From Euborellia annulipes (Eukaryota > Arthropoda > Insecta > Dermaptera > Anisolabididae): 64,000 nt of DNA. This document shows positions 51,833 to 62,603 of this stretch, in pieces. The DNA lies in contig JAKCPI010013885.1 of NCBI GenBank assembly GCA_023213315.1, positions 1 through 64,000 of the forward strand. Direction: 5' to 3'. The position numbers were made by a program, and so were the translations under genes. Under the pieces are notes generated by a model, which saw nothing but the letters and a program-made list of their open reading frames with translations, ran no database searches and was not told the DNA's origin. Each line of letters starts with the position of its first letter. Position 1 is the stretch's first letter.

Positions 51833-52650
51833 AAATCTGGTGTGACTGGCGCACAGCACACAACTTTCTCTTACCCTTCGGTAAGAGAAAGTTGTGCACT
51901 GTGCTGGTCACACCAGATTTTTTGTGTCGAGATATATTTAGTTTCCCATAGCACCTTAGTTTCAAACTTGCATTTTAAATGTTGATTGCTTGAAATAAAC
52001 TATGGTTATTTTTCAAAATTTTAATCTCATATTTGGACATTTTGTACACAATATAGATTCGTAAATAAATACAAAATTTCATAAGAATTGGAAAAAAAAA
52101 TTTTAAATGCGTAAAAAGTTCCAAAGGGGACCCCCTTTTGAATCGAAATTAACATACAAATCCCTATAGGAAATTAACATTGGCCAAATGCGAAGATAAG
52201 GTAGAAAAATTTAAAACGCGTAGAAAGAGAGAAGATAATTTTGTGAGAGAGAGAGATATGTTTTCTTCGAAAAAAAAATTGGCGTTTAAATAATAATTGA
52301 TTTTTAATCTAATAAAAAGAAAAAGATTTAAATTCGGTTACCATGGCAACCATCTTTCCTATGAAGCACAAGAGTAAAGTGTGCTTCAAACAATTTTGAG
52401 GGCAAAACGAGAATATACATTTGAAAGAGCATCTAAAAAATAATTGATTTTTGAATTTTAATCAAAATCGTTAGAGCGAATTTTGAGAAAATCGAAAAAA
52501 ACTGAAAAAGTACATCAGTAAAGTACTAGTACTTTTTGGCCGATTTTGATTAAAAGCTTATTTTTCCGGTCCCGGGGGGTGTTTAACTTAAATATAAAAT
52601 TTCAGCCTCCTAGCTCAATTCCTTCATGCTTAAAATTGAACACACACAGC

Positions 52651-52700
<50 letters not shown>

Positions 52701-52856
52701 GACAGACCATGTCGCGAAAACCACTTTTTTGGATTCAGGGGACCTCAAAACGTGAAGATCCATCAAAATCTCGACATCGAATTTTTGACATGAAACCAAT
52801 ACTTTCTCTCTATATATATATATATTACATATATACATAGGTAAGAGAAAGTAAAA
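51833..52856 (+). repeat. F1 element, long variant: reference copy
   Basis: Best complete copy of this window's dominant repeat. Order: an about 85-bp hairpin (AAATCTGGTGTGACTGG and its complement, loop CCTTCGG); a boundary motif TTTTTTGTGTCGAGATATAT; a long-variant segment with AAAGGGGACCCCCTTTTG; X-box-like GTTACCATGGCAAC (52337-52350); CATCTAAAAAATAATTGATT; palindrome AAGTACTAGTACTT (52519-52532); TATAAAATTTCA block; a variable CA microsatellite (52653-52696); the most conserved block GATTCAGGGGACCTCAAAAC...CGAATTTTTGACATGAA; and the end CTATATATA..GGTAAGAGAAAGTA. Both ends contain ACTTTCTCTTACC in inverted order. No ORF is conserved between copies. The class is unresolved: a non-autonomous DNA element is my guess. 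Confidence 0.9.
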
Positions 52857-52902
52857 AATAAAGCGAGATAATAAGAAAAATATTTTGTCAAAGGGAGGTA
52901 GG

Positions 52903-53027
52903 CATGGGCGTAACTAGAGAATTTGGCTGGGGGCCTGGAAGGCCCCATATTGTCTCAATTTTTCTTGGGGTGGGGAGTCTTCTGGGGTGGGCCCCCTGGG
53001 ACCCCCCTAGTTACGCCGCCCATGGAG
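52903..53027. mobile_element. Small MITE with CATGGGCGTAACTAG ends
   Basis: Inverted ends GGCATGGGCGTAACTAG and CTAGTTACGCCGCCCATGG. The G/C-rich interior is shared with 4206-4400 and 61377-61572. Confidence 0.75.
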
Positions 53028-54535
53028 ATAGGTGTACGAAAAAAATTTTCACCATAAACCGTAACAAACAATAACTCGGGAATAAAATTTCCTTTCGCGA
53101 ATTTATTTAAAGAAATTTAACGGGATGTACAATAATAAATAAACGCGTGATATTAATTAATGAATAAATAAATAAACATAATTTTATAATCTATCAACAC
53201 CAACAGGTCACGGTTTTTCTTATCATTATAACAGACCAAACAATATATAGCCTTGATTTTTTTTATATATATATAAATTACAAAGTACGAACTTTTATTC
53301 CTATTTTAATATTAATTGAAGAGAAATTTAATTGAAAAAAAAAATAAATAAATAAATAAATAAAAAATAAACCCTTTATGATGAGTACAATATATATAAT
53401 GAATGATCATTTTTCAATTTAAATTTATCAATAACAAACAAATATCAGAGTTTGGATTATCTAACAACCTTTTTTTTTCAATTGAATAAAATTTTATTCA
53501 ATATTCATTCATATAATCAAAAAAAATTTCAATTTTAATTTTGAAGTGGAATCGAAGTTATGAAATAAAAAAATTTTTATGCGTTAGTATTTCGGTGCCA
53601 TCTTGAGAAATTTTTTTGTAATAAAAAAATATTCTATTGTAGGCCTACTTCTATTGTCATTTCAGTTATGCCAAAACAAATCAGCCAATAACGAAAAAAA
53701 AATTAAATTAAATAAATTAATTATTATTCAAATCTAAATAAAATAATAAATAAATAATAAATCGTGAATTTGGTAAGAAAAGTGGATTTTAAATCAAGAT
53801 TATTTAAAGGTTCGCCTGAAGAAAGTTCGAAACGTCGAAATTTATATTTATTTATATTTACTCGCTTATTTAATTATTTTTCTTTTTGAATATATTTTTA
53901 ATTGTATATCTAAATTCGGTAATAAATAAATGTGCAGTTAATTTTTCAGGAAAGACAGGAGAAATTAATTATTATCGAAATCTCTTCATAAATTTTGTTT
54001 GTAAAGGATTACTAATAAAAGAGCAAAATTATAATTAATTCTCAAAATCGTTTTTATATATAAATAGAGGTTTATTTATTCATTATACGAGATAAGCTCC
54101 TAGAGTGCAAGTCAATTTAAATAAGTTTTTTTTTTATTGTGAAAGCCTCAAAACACTTTTTAAACAATTAATTGTAAGTACTTTCACATATATAATATAA
54201 CGTAATATAATTTTTTTAATTAAATTTCATAACCATAGATCATGAACAAGGTCGCGATTAAAATTTTGTTGAATTCTAAACAAAAAAAAAATTATAAATG
54301 AGATTTATAAAAATCTAAAAACCAGGTGAATAGCCTGTGGCTATGACGATTCCTCAATTAATAGTTTTTCTAAAAAATAATTCATTTATATGTTTAGGGC
54401 AAGCAAAAAAAAAATCTCTGAATTCAAAATTTGATATATTAAATGTCTGATTATTCATTAGATTTTTCTTAATATTATTTGAGTTTTTTTTTTATTCATT
54501 ATTGATTAAGTTTAAAGTACTTCCGCTAGTCATTT
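53028..54535. other. AT-rich spacer
   Basis: At 53816-53836 the plus strand has CTGAAGA directly followed by AAGTTC and GAAACGTC: hammerhead core strands without room for stem II, a probable deletion relic. Nothing else is bounded. Confidence 0.4.
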
Positions 54536-55140
54536 GACGTAATAAGATAGGTTTTTAAATAGAAGAAGGGAGCAAGAGACGCGGTAAAGGGTCAAAGGTT
54601 AACGGAGGCCAGACCCGGGAACAGTTAGAATCAGATTTAAACAGGGAATAAATATAGAAACATATAAAAAGTTTTTGATTTTTTGAAATTTAAAGAAAAA
54701 AGACTAAGTTAATGATCCCAACTTTTAATTTAATTTATTGGAATAGTTTTAAGGGAGTGGTATGTGAACGTTAAACGCTCGTTATCCTTTTAGAAACTTG
54801 TTGCTTGGTTGTATCGATTTAACTCAACTTTATCTGTGACACCCACCCACCGCCAGCAGTCCAGACAGTTACCCCATCTCCACCGCCCGTCTTCATCTCG
54901 CTTACTTAATTGACCAGAAATTTCACAATGTCGGATTTTTTTCTTAATGCAATTATTAAGGGTGAATCTGAATTTCTACTTAAAGCAGCAAGCAGAAGGA
55001 CGTTAATTAATTTTATTTTAATGATAAATGATGAAACTTCACCTACACACTTATTTGTATATTATCATATAACCTTACAAATTTACTTTTTTTTATTCTA
55101 TTTCTTAGAAAATATTTTTATCCTTATAAATTAAAATATA
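54536..55140 (+). other. Less AT-rich segment with a short ORF
   Basis: 54540-54620 and 54780-54905 are richer in G+C (AGCAAGAGACGCGGTAAAGG; CCACCCACCGCCAGCAGTCC). A 69-codon frame from ATG 54928 starts MSDFFLNAIIKGESEF and ends in a membrane-like FFLFYFLENIFILIN. No homologue is recognised and no splice context is clear. Confidence 0.25.
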
Positions 55141-56425
55141 ATTATTTTTGTGTGGGTGAATGAGATTAACATTTTTTTTTTAATTTTGGAAAAAAAGATT
55201 CTAAATTCAACCATTTGTAAATTAAATAAATTCGTAAAATGTATTTTATAAAGATTTGATCTTACGAAGGTTAGTCAGAGGAATAAAAAAATATTTTAAT
55301 TTATTTTTTGTTTCTCGATAAAAATAATAAATTTAACATGCTTTATGTTAATGGGCCAATCGTCATGGGGCGCTTAGCCGGCCAACAAAAACCATAAATA
55401 TCTTATTCAAATAAATACGTAGATCTCGAAAAAAATTAGAAATAATAAAATTAAAATTGATAGATGATTTAATAAATTTAAATTATTAAGATAAAATAAA
55501 AAAAATGATAAAGAGTACGTAAGTAACACTGCTTATGTTTATTAAAGCTTTTGTGCTTTGTTTATTATTATTATTATTATTATTATGGGATTTTTTAATT
55601 ATAGACTTATTAAAAATATATATAATTATTAATACAAATCACATTTGTATAATAAATAAATAATACGAATATGATTTATAATTAAAAAGTCTCATAATAA
55701 TAATTACTACTGTCATTTGTATTAATTAGTGAAGTTAAGAAAATTTAGTAATTAGTAAAAAAAAAAAAAAAAACTGAGTTGTGTTTCCATTCGAATCCTC
55801 AAAAAAAAAAAAAAAAAATTGGCTCCCACGTGAAAAAAGAATAAATTATGTGAAAAAATACTCGATTAGAAAGAACTTATGTCTTGGAAAGATGATATAT
55901 GGAATAGGTCTTAGAAAAGTTGACAATCAAACTAATTAAGCTAACAACAATTAATTAAAATAATATAAAATAAAAATTCCAGTTAATAACGCAGGAAATA
56001 CGTCTCTCTAATTTATAATTTATCCAATTTTCTTTTTTTTTTGTCTTAAATTCATTTTCACCGTTATCATAATATAATATTGATAATCTAATATAAGAAA
56101 ACATTTCTTCCTTCTTTTCTCTCTTAAATAATTTAATAGAATACATTAAATTGTCATTCACAAAGCACGCGTTGTTGTGTTTTTAAGATATTATGCAAAA
56201 ATAAAAAATGGCATTTTGATTAAAAATTCTCACTATTTTTTTTTTCCCAAGAAGGCATCATAAAATATGAATTATGATGTACAAATAATTTATTACTTGT
56301 TGTGACTCTTTGTGAATAAAATTTAATATTTTATCAATTTAAATTTTTCATTCTTTAAAGTGATTTAAATTTAATAATTTCAATTTTAGAGTAAAATTAT
56401 TTCCATTTAAAAAGCTCTTCAAATA
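55141..56425. other. AT-rich spacer
   Basis: Contains a TAT-rich inverted repeat around 55585-55705 (ATGGGATTTTTTAATTATAG / complement-like) and poly(A) runs at 55760-55815. No gene. Confidence 0.4.
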
Positions 56426-56429
56426 AATA

Positions 56430-56610
56430 CAGTAAAACCTCGCTGTGTATTCGCATAACGAGCAAAACAAATTGTAAAAACTTGCGAGAAGGGAAGTCCC
56501 GGATTGTGCGCATGTTCTGTCATAGGGGGGAGTTCTAAGGGTAGAATGTTATTGTTTCGCATAACGAGTGTTCCGCTTAATGAGTATGATTTTGGGACGA
56601 ATTATGTTCG
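56430..56610 (+). mobile_element. Short pogo-type relic upstream of uricase exon 1
   Basis: Starts CAGTAAAACCTCGCTGTG, contains three ATAACGAG-like motifs, and ends GGGACGAATTATGTTC, matching the ends of the relic at 37110. It lies less than 100 bp before the uricase splice acceptor. Confidence 0.65.
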
Positions 56611-56698
56611 TTTAAAAAAGCAGAGATTATTTTTAAGAAAATTCTTAATAAATTTTGTTTCTCTTTTATGTTCCAGATTGAATGGTGCCACACGTGGA

Positions 56699-59600
56699 AT
56701 GTTTTTAAGAAACTCAAAACCAAACAGCCTTGTGGCTGGTGTTAGCCCTCGATTAGTTGCGGTTTCAGCATCAAATACTTCCGGGAAAAATCCAACTGCT
56801 TCTAAAGAAATTGAAGATATTTTACCAACGCACAATGTCGGTGTACCCGGATCATTGGAATATTCCAGCGATGGAAATGGTTATGAACTAGCTGAATATG
56901 GTTACGGAAAAGGCAATATTAAATTGATGCATGTGACCCGAGATGGACCGCGACACACTATTAGGGAATATGAAGTTGATACTCATTTGAAATTGAACTC
57001 ACAGAAAGATTATCTAACCGGAGATAATAAAGATATTATTGCAACGGATACGCAGAAGAATACTGTTTATATTCTTGCGAAAAAATATGGAGTAAGTAGT
57101 AATTTGAAACAATAATTTCTCACATCAAAAAATAGAGCTCGAAATTAAAGATGATATTTTTTCTAGGTGGAGTCTCCTGAGGAATTCGCTCTTTTACTTT
57201 GCAATCATTTCTTATATACATATCGACATGTTTCGGAGGCTTCGGTCCACGTAGTTGAATATCCTTGGGAACGACTCAGAGCAGATGGGGCATCCCACAA
57301 TCACGCCTTCCTAATGTGCCCATCCGCCTATCGGTTTTGCACGGTGACACAAAAGAGAAATGGTAAGTTAAGCCGATTACTCTTTAAATATTCGGTGTGT
57401 AAACGCAAAACGCTTGAGCTCTTTGACAAATTAAAGGGTATTAAAAAGACTTTAATATTTAAAAAAAAATACAATTCCTTTTTAGTAGAGATTTCTATAG
57501 TGAATGGAATTTTATAAATTTGAGAATATTAATAGGTGATGAATAAAATTTTTTTGATATCACATTAGAAAGAGGGTTTTCGAAATTCGAAATTCTTTTA
57601 TGGACGATTTTTTGAAAAAAAAATTTGAAGGGTTGATTCTCGGGACGATGAGAATTTTTGTTATAATAGCAATTTTCTTTTTTACTTTCTCTTATCTATA
57701 TGTGTAATATATACCTATATATAGAGAGAGAGATACGATCGTAGGGTTGGATTCATGTTAAAAATTCGATGTCGAGATTATGATGGAAATACACGTTTGA
57801 GACCCCATAAAGTGGGTCCCCTAAAATGTCTGTCTGTGAAGAAAGAGAACGAAAAGAGCTAGGAAGTTAAAATTTTATATTTAGGTTAGGTACCCCTCTG
57901 ACAAGTAGCACGAAGGTTTTGAACAAAATCGGCCAAAGATTACTAGTACTTTACTAATTCATTTTTTCACTTTTTCTCGATTTTTTCAAAATTTGTTAAA
58001 GGGATTTTGGTTAAAATTCATAAATCATTTTTTAGTTTCTCTTTAAAATATATATTCTCATTTTGACCTCAAAATTGTTTGAAGCAAACTTTACTCTTGT
58101 ACTTTATAGGAAAGAAAACATTGCCAAAATATAAATATTTTTCTATGTTTATGAATTCTAATATAATGGCGGAAACTAAGAAAAAAAAATTTGGATTGAA
58201 AAGCACTGTGTGCTGTCAGACCATATTTTTTTTATAAATTTTAAATGAGAAACGAAAAAGAAATAAATCAATCACAATGACAGTTATTATGCCTTGAATA
58301 TAAAATTATTTCTTATATATTCATATTAACAAAAAAAAAAAAAAATGTCTGAATGTAAAAGAATAAAGACCTATTCTTTTTTTGACATTCATACGGATTA
58401 AATAAAAAACAAAATATTTTTTTTCATTTCTATATATCAATTTCAAAGACAAGTTTATTTTTTTTATTTAAAAATAAAAGAGAGAAAAATTAATTTCCAT
58501 ATTTATCGTATGTAACTTCGCATATCGTTGTGACTATATTCGAAAATAGCATCGTTATATTTGTACTTGTGTTTTAATAGCGGTAATAACTTGGTCTGTT
58601 TTGGTTCAAATTCCAAATAGGGATTTAACTGAAAACTCCATCTTGAATACAAATGACTTAACTGATAATGTTGATAAAGAAGAATAAATAGGAAATGTAT
58701 TTTATTTGTATGCAAACATCAAATCCAATTTTAATCTTTAGTTTAAAGAAAATTTTAATAATAAGGTTTTTTTTTTATTGCAGAGAGGCCACATATCATC
58801 GGTGGTATGCGTGGAATGCGCGTTCTCAAAACCACCCAGTCTGCATTTACCGATTTTATTCAGGACGATTATCGCACACTACCCGATTCTTATGATCGAA
58901 TTTTTAGTACAGAAGTGACAGCCACTTGGGAGTTCAGCACCGCAAATGGCGTTAATTTTAATCAAGTCTGGTAAGTTGAATAAGAAAGAAAAACAAAAAA
59001 AAAAAAAAAGAGGAAGTTATAACTCGTCGCCTAGTTTCGTGACGTCACTTTCTCTTTCTGACCCTATTCGATAAAATATATGTAAATAACACAACGCCCA
59101 ATGGAACGCAAATTAAATTTTATTTTTTCCTTTTTCACAGGGATATGGTTAAAGAGTGTATTTTAGATAAATTCGCTGGACCACCCGATGAAGGAATCTT
59201 TTCACCATCTGTACAAAATACCCTCTATTTGGCCGAGAAGATGATTTTGGACAAAGTGCAACAGGTACTTTTTTTATTTTATTTTCTAGATATGTTTCCA
59301 TATAAATCTTTTAAAATATGGCTCTGGGAGTTAGAGTGGAAAATGTTTTCTAAATTACTCATTAATGAATTATTTCAAGGAAGAGTTATTATTTAAAAAT
59401 TATAATTATTTCAAGGAAGGGTTGCAGATGCGAACGATTTGACTAAAATAATAGGCATGTGAACAAAAATTAAATGCCAAAAAAGACTTTAAACAAAAAA
59501 AAAAAATATTTTGGAGACTTGAGGAAAAAAACGTAGTGAGTAAAACAAAAAGAAAGCCCTGGTGGGTGACCCTGAGGAATCAGAGTGTTGAACGTCCCCA

Positions 59601-62600
59601 TCGGTACAATTAACTATTAAAAGAAGTTAGAATTTATTCTAATCTAAAAAAAAATCTGGTGTGACTGGTCGCACAGCATATTTTTTGTGTCACCATATAT
59701 TTAGTTTCTGACAGTATGGTACAATCGAATTTCAAGATGTAAAAATTATAATTTATAAGTATGGGAAAATATTTATATTTTGTTACCATAGCAACTTCAG
59801 AAGATTTCAATGGCAAAATGACTTTGGTCGATTTTGTTCAGTAAAGTACTAGTACTTTTTGGGTAATTTTGTTCAAAAGCTTCGTGTCACGTCTCAGAGG
59901 GTGCCTAACTTAAATATAAAATTTCAACCTCCTAGCTCTTTCCGTTCTTGAGATATTTTGTTTACAGACAGACCATGTCGCGAAAACCACTTTTTTTGAT
60001 TCAGGGGACATCACAACATGTATATCCATCAAAATCTCGACATGAATACAATAATTTCTCTCTAAATATATTAACATATATAGAGGTAAGAGAAAGTAAA
60101 AAGTTGTTTTACTTTCCACCTTTGAAACAACGAAAGATACTTGGAATAAATTTTCTATTTAAAGTCTAATTAATCAACTCGAACAATTCAGTTAGGCCTA
60201 TTTACAAAAAATAAATGTAATGCATTTAAAACCTTAAATGATTTCAGTAGCCGAAATGGCAAATAAAAGAATAAAACAAAAAGGTTCGTTACGAAACGAT
60301 CTAATGAGCTAAGGAAAAACTTTGAAAAAAAGAAATTAAGAGCCATATTTTAAATGTATTATTCAGAAAAATTGCAAAAAAAAAAGAATTTTATATAAAA
60401 TTTTTCCTATTAGTATTTTTAATTAAATACTCAAGAAAATTTTAAGAAAGCAGAGGAAATGAAAATTCGTCTTTAGTCTTTAAAGATCTCCCCTTAATTT
60501 TTAACCCTTTGTAAAATTTAGAATTCTTTTATTAATAAGAGGGTAGAAAATGAGAGATGCAGCTAAGGTCTTTTTTCTTTATTTATTTATTCCGCTCTGC
60601 TGACGTTTCGGTTATGTGTTTGAACCATTTGCAGAACTGGCGAAAAGTCATTATGAAAGTGTCATAGTGGATTTTATATATAGTTGAACCAAATTCTTAT
60701 ATAATAAATATATATATGGGGCATTCCACGCCAACTCGACCACTTCTGAACCCGACCATTTTTGATTTGGCTGAAACTTTGTCATCTTTTTGTACCCTAT
60801 TCAAAACGTGTTTGAGAATTTTTTCAGATTTTACGACCCAGCCAAAAAAAAGTTATAGCATTTTCAAAAAACATCGATTTTTTTTTTAAATAACCGTAAA
60901 ACTGTCAAAAATTAACTTATCGGGACGATTTTTTTTTTGAAATTTTTGTCTTTAAATGTACTTTTCAGAAAAAAATATGACAAAATTTTACAGATTCATC
61001 TTGAACGTTTTTTTTGACATTTTCGTAAAAAAACAAAAATTTCGGGATGAATGACACTTTTTTTTTTATTTTTTTTTTTTATAAAAAACTTTGATTTTTT
61101 CTACAAATGCCCTGAAAATTTCAGAGTGGGATTATTTCGCGTTCTATTTTTTTTTATTTTTGAAAAAAAAAATTTTTTTTCTCCGCTTATTTATCATGAT
61201 GGTGCTCTTAAATTCTTCCAGGATTGACTGAGATTCTAGAAAATTGAAGAAAAAATAATAATAATAGTTAGGGGTGATGAAAATCGAGAAAATTCCATTT
61301 ATCCTGAAAAAAATTAGAAATTAGTTGTGTATTCAACTACTGAAGTATTTGAAGCGTCAGGTAAAAGCTTAGAAACATGGGCGTAACTAGGGGGTGCCGG
61401 GGGGCCTGGCCCTCCCCAGAAAGCTCCTTGCCCCAAGAAAAATTAAAGGGGGCCATGGGACCAGCCATCTTCCAGTGGGCCTGGAAAGCCCCATATTTCT
61501 CAATTTTTCTTGGGGCAAGGAGCTCTCTGGGGAGGGCCAGACCCCCGGCACCCTAGGGGTAGTTACGCCCATGTTTCAAGCTTTTACCTGACGCTTCAAA
61601 TACTCAGTAGTTGAATACACAACTAATTTCTAATTTTTTCAGGATAAATGGAATTTTCTCGATTTTCATCACCCCTAACTATTATTATTATTATTTTTCT
61701 TCAATTTTCTAGAATCTCGGGCAGTCCTGGAAGAATTTAAGAGCACCATCATGATAAATAAGCGGAGAAAAAAATTTTTTTTCAAAAATAAAAAAAATAG
61801 AACGCGAAATAATCCCACTCTGAAATTTTCAGAGCATTTGTAGAAAAAATCAAAGTTTTTTATAAAAAAAAAATTAAAAAAAAAGTGTCATTCATCCCGA
61901 AATTTTTGTTTTTTTACGAAAATGTCAAAAAAAACGTTCAAGATGAATCTGTAAAATTTTGTCATATTTTTTTCTGAAAAGTACATTTAAAGACAAAAAT
62001 TTCAAAAAAAATCGTCCCGATAAGTTAATTTTTGACAATTTTACGGTTATTTAAAAAAAATCGATGTTTTTTGAAAATGCTATAACTTTTTTGGCTGGGT
62101 CAAAAAATCTGAAAAATTCTCAAACACGTTTTCAATAGGGTACAAAAGATGACAAAGTTTCAGCCAAATCAAAAATGGTCGGGTTCAGAAGTGGTCGAGT
62201 TGGCGTGGAATGCCCCATATATACAATATAAGAGTTTGGTTGAACAATATACTATGACACTTTCATAATGACTTTTCGTCAGCTCTGAAGATGGCTCAAA
62301 AAGGGAACCAAAACGTCAGCCGTGCGGAATAAATAAAATCTTAGCTGCATTTCGCTTTTTATTTGAAAAAAACACCCAAAATAATTTTCTTAACTAATTT
62401 TTTTTTTTTTTATTCTCTTCTTTTAGATTAAACAAATCGAAATGCGAATGCCAAACAAACATTATTTTACACTCGATCTCTCAAAATTCCCAAAAAATTT
62501 GATCAAAGGTGACAAGAACAAAGAAGTATATCAACCAGTTGACAAACCCTCAGGACAGATCCATGCCACATTATCAAGAAAAGATCTCCAAGCGAAACTC

Positions 62601-62603
62601 TGA
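56699..62603 (+). CDS. Uricase (urate oxidase), five coding exons
   Basis: Oxidises urate to 5-hydroxyisourate in peroxisomes (purine breakdown). Exons: 56699-57091 (acceptor 22 bp upstream at 56676), 57167-57362, 58784-58970, 59141-59264, 62427-62603. All junctions are GT/AG and in phase, giving 358 residues. By homology with the fungal enzyme the catalytic residues are present: Lys71 in GYGKGNIK, Thr116 in IIATDTQKNT, His312 in PNKHYF. SPSVQNTLY and the LKTTQSAF block are also kept. The C-terminus QAKL fits a PTS1 peroxisomal signal. The first about 60 residues form an unstructured extension longer than in vertebrate uricases. I chose the first ATG after the acceptor; LNGATRG upstream is also open, so an upstream exon could add residues. 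Introns carry F1 copies, and the last one a 1.5-kb foldback. Poly(A) signals lie near 62769 and 62937. Confidence 0.93.
57680..58235 (-). repeat. F1 element in uricase intron 2, reverse orientation
   Basis: Diverged tail (GAGAGAGATACGATC), degraded X-box region (AACATTGCC) and a broken hairpin. It fits in intron 2 without disturbing splice sites. Confidence 0.75.
59645..60100 (+). repeat. F1 element in uricase intron 4
   Basis: Shortened head (AAATCTGGTGTGACTGGTCG, second arm deleted). The X-box-like GTTACCATAGCAAC has one mismatch and the end GGTAAGAGAAAGTA is intact. Confidence 0.8.
60718..62216. mobile_element. 1.5-kb foldback element in uricase intron 4
   Basis: Arms of about 720 bp begin GGGGCATTCCACGCCAACTC (60718) and end with the complement (62216). 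The surrounding TATATA could be the target. A small MITE (61377-61572) with CATGGGCGTAACTAG ends occupies the centre. The arms are very similar but not identical, so they accumulated changes after formation or are two separate ends. No transposase-like frame. In the uricase pre-mRNA this would be a long double-stranded hairpin. Confidence 0.85.
61377..61572. mobile_element. MITE with CATGGGCGTAACTAG ends at the foldback centre
   Basis: Ends ACATGGGCGTAACTAGGGG and CTAGGGGTAGTTACGCCCATG(T). The interior is itself partly self-complementary (CCCTCCCCAGAAAGCTCC / GGAGCTCTCTGGGGAGGG). Confidence 0.75.

Larger units (their letters stand above)
60555..62352. mobile_element. Hammerhead-bearing inverted repeat split by a foldback
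   Basis: Outer arms 60555-60715 and 62219-62352 are complementary (GCAGCTAAG / CTTAGCTGC ends). Minus-arm core 60634-60602: CTGCAAA, GGTT/AACC, GAAACGTC. Plus-arm core 62285-62317: CTGAAGA, imperfect stem II, AAAACGTC. Each arm has lost a different core base. The centre holds the younger 1.5-kb foldback. Confidence 0.65.

Noticed and set aside
60718..62216. Coding potential in the foldback arms
   Set aside because: The arms are full of T/A homopolymers and stops in all frames, with no transposase-like stretch.
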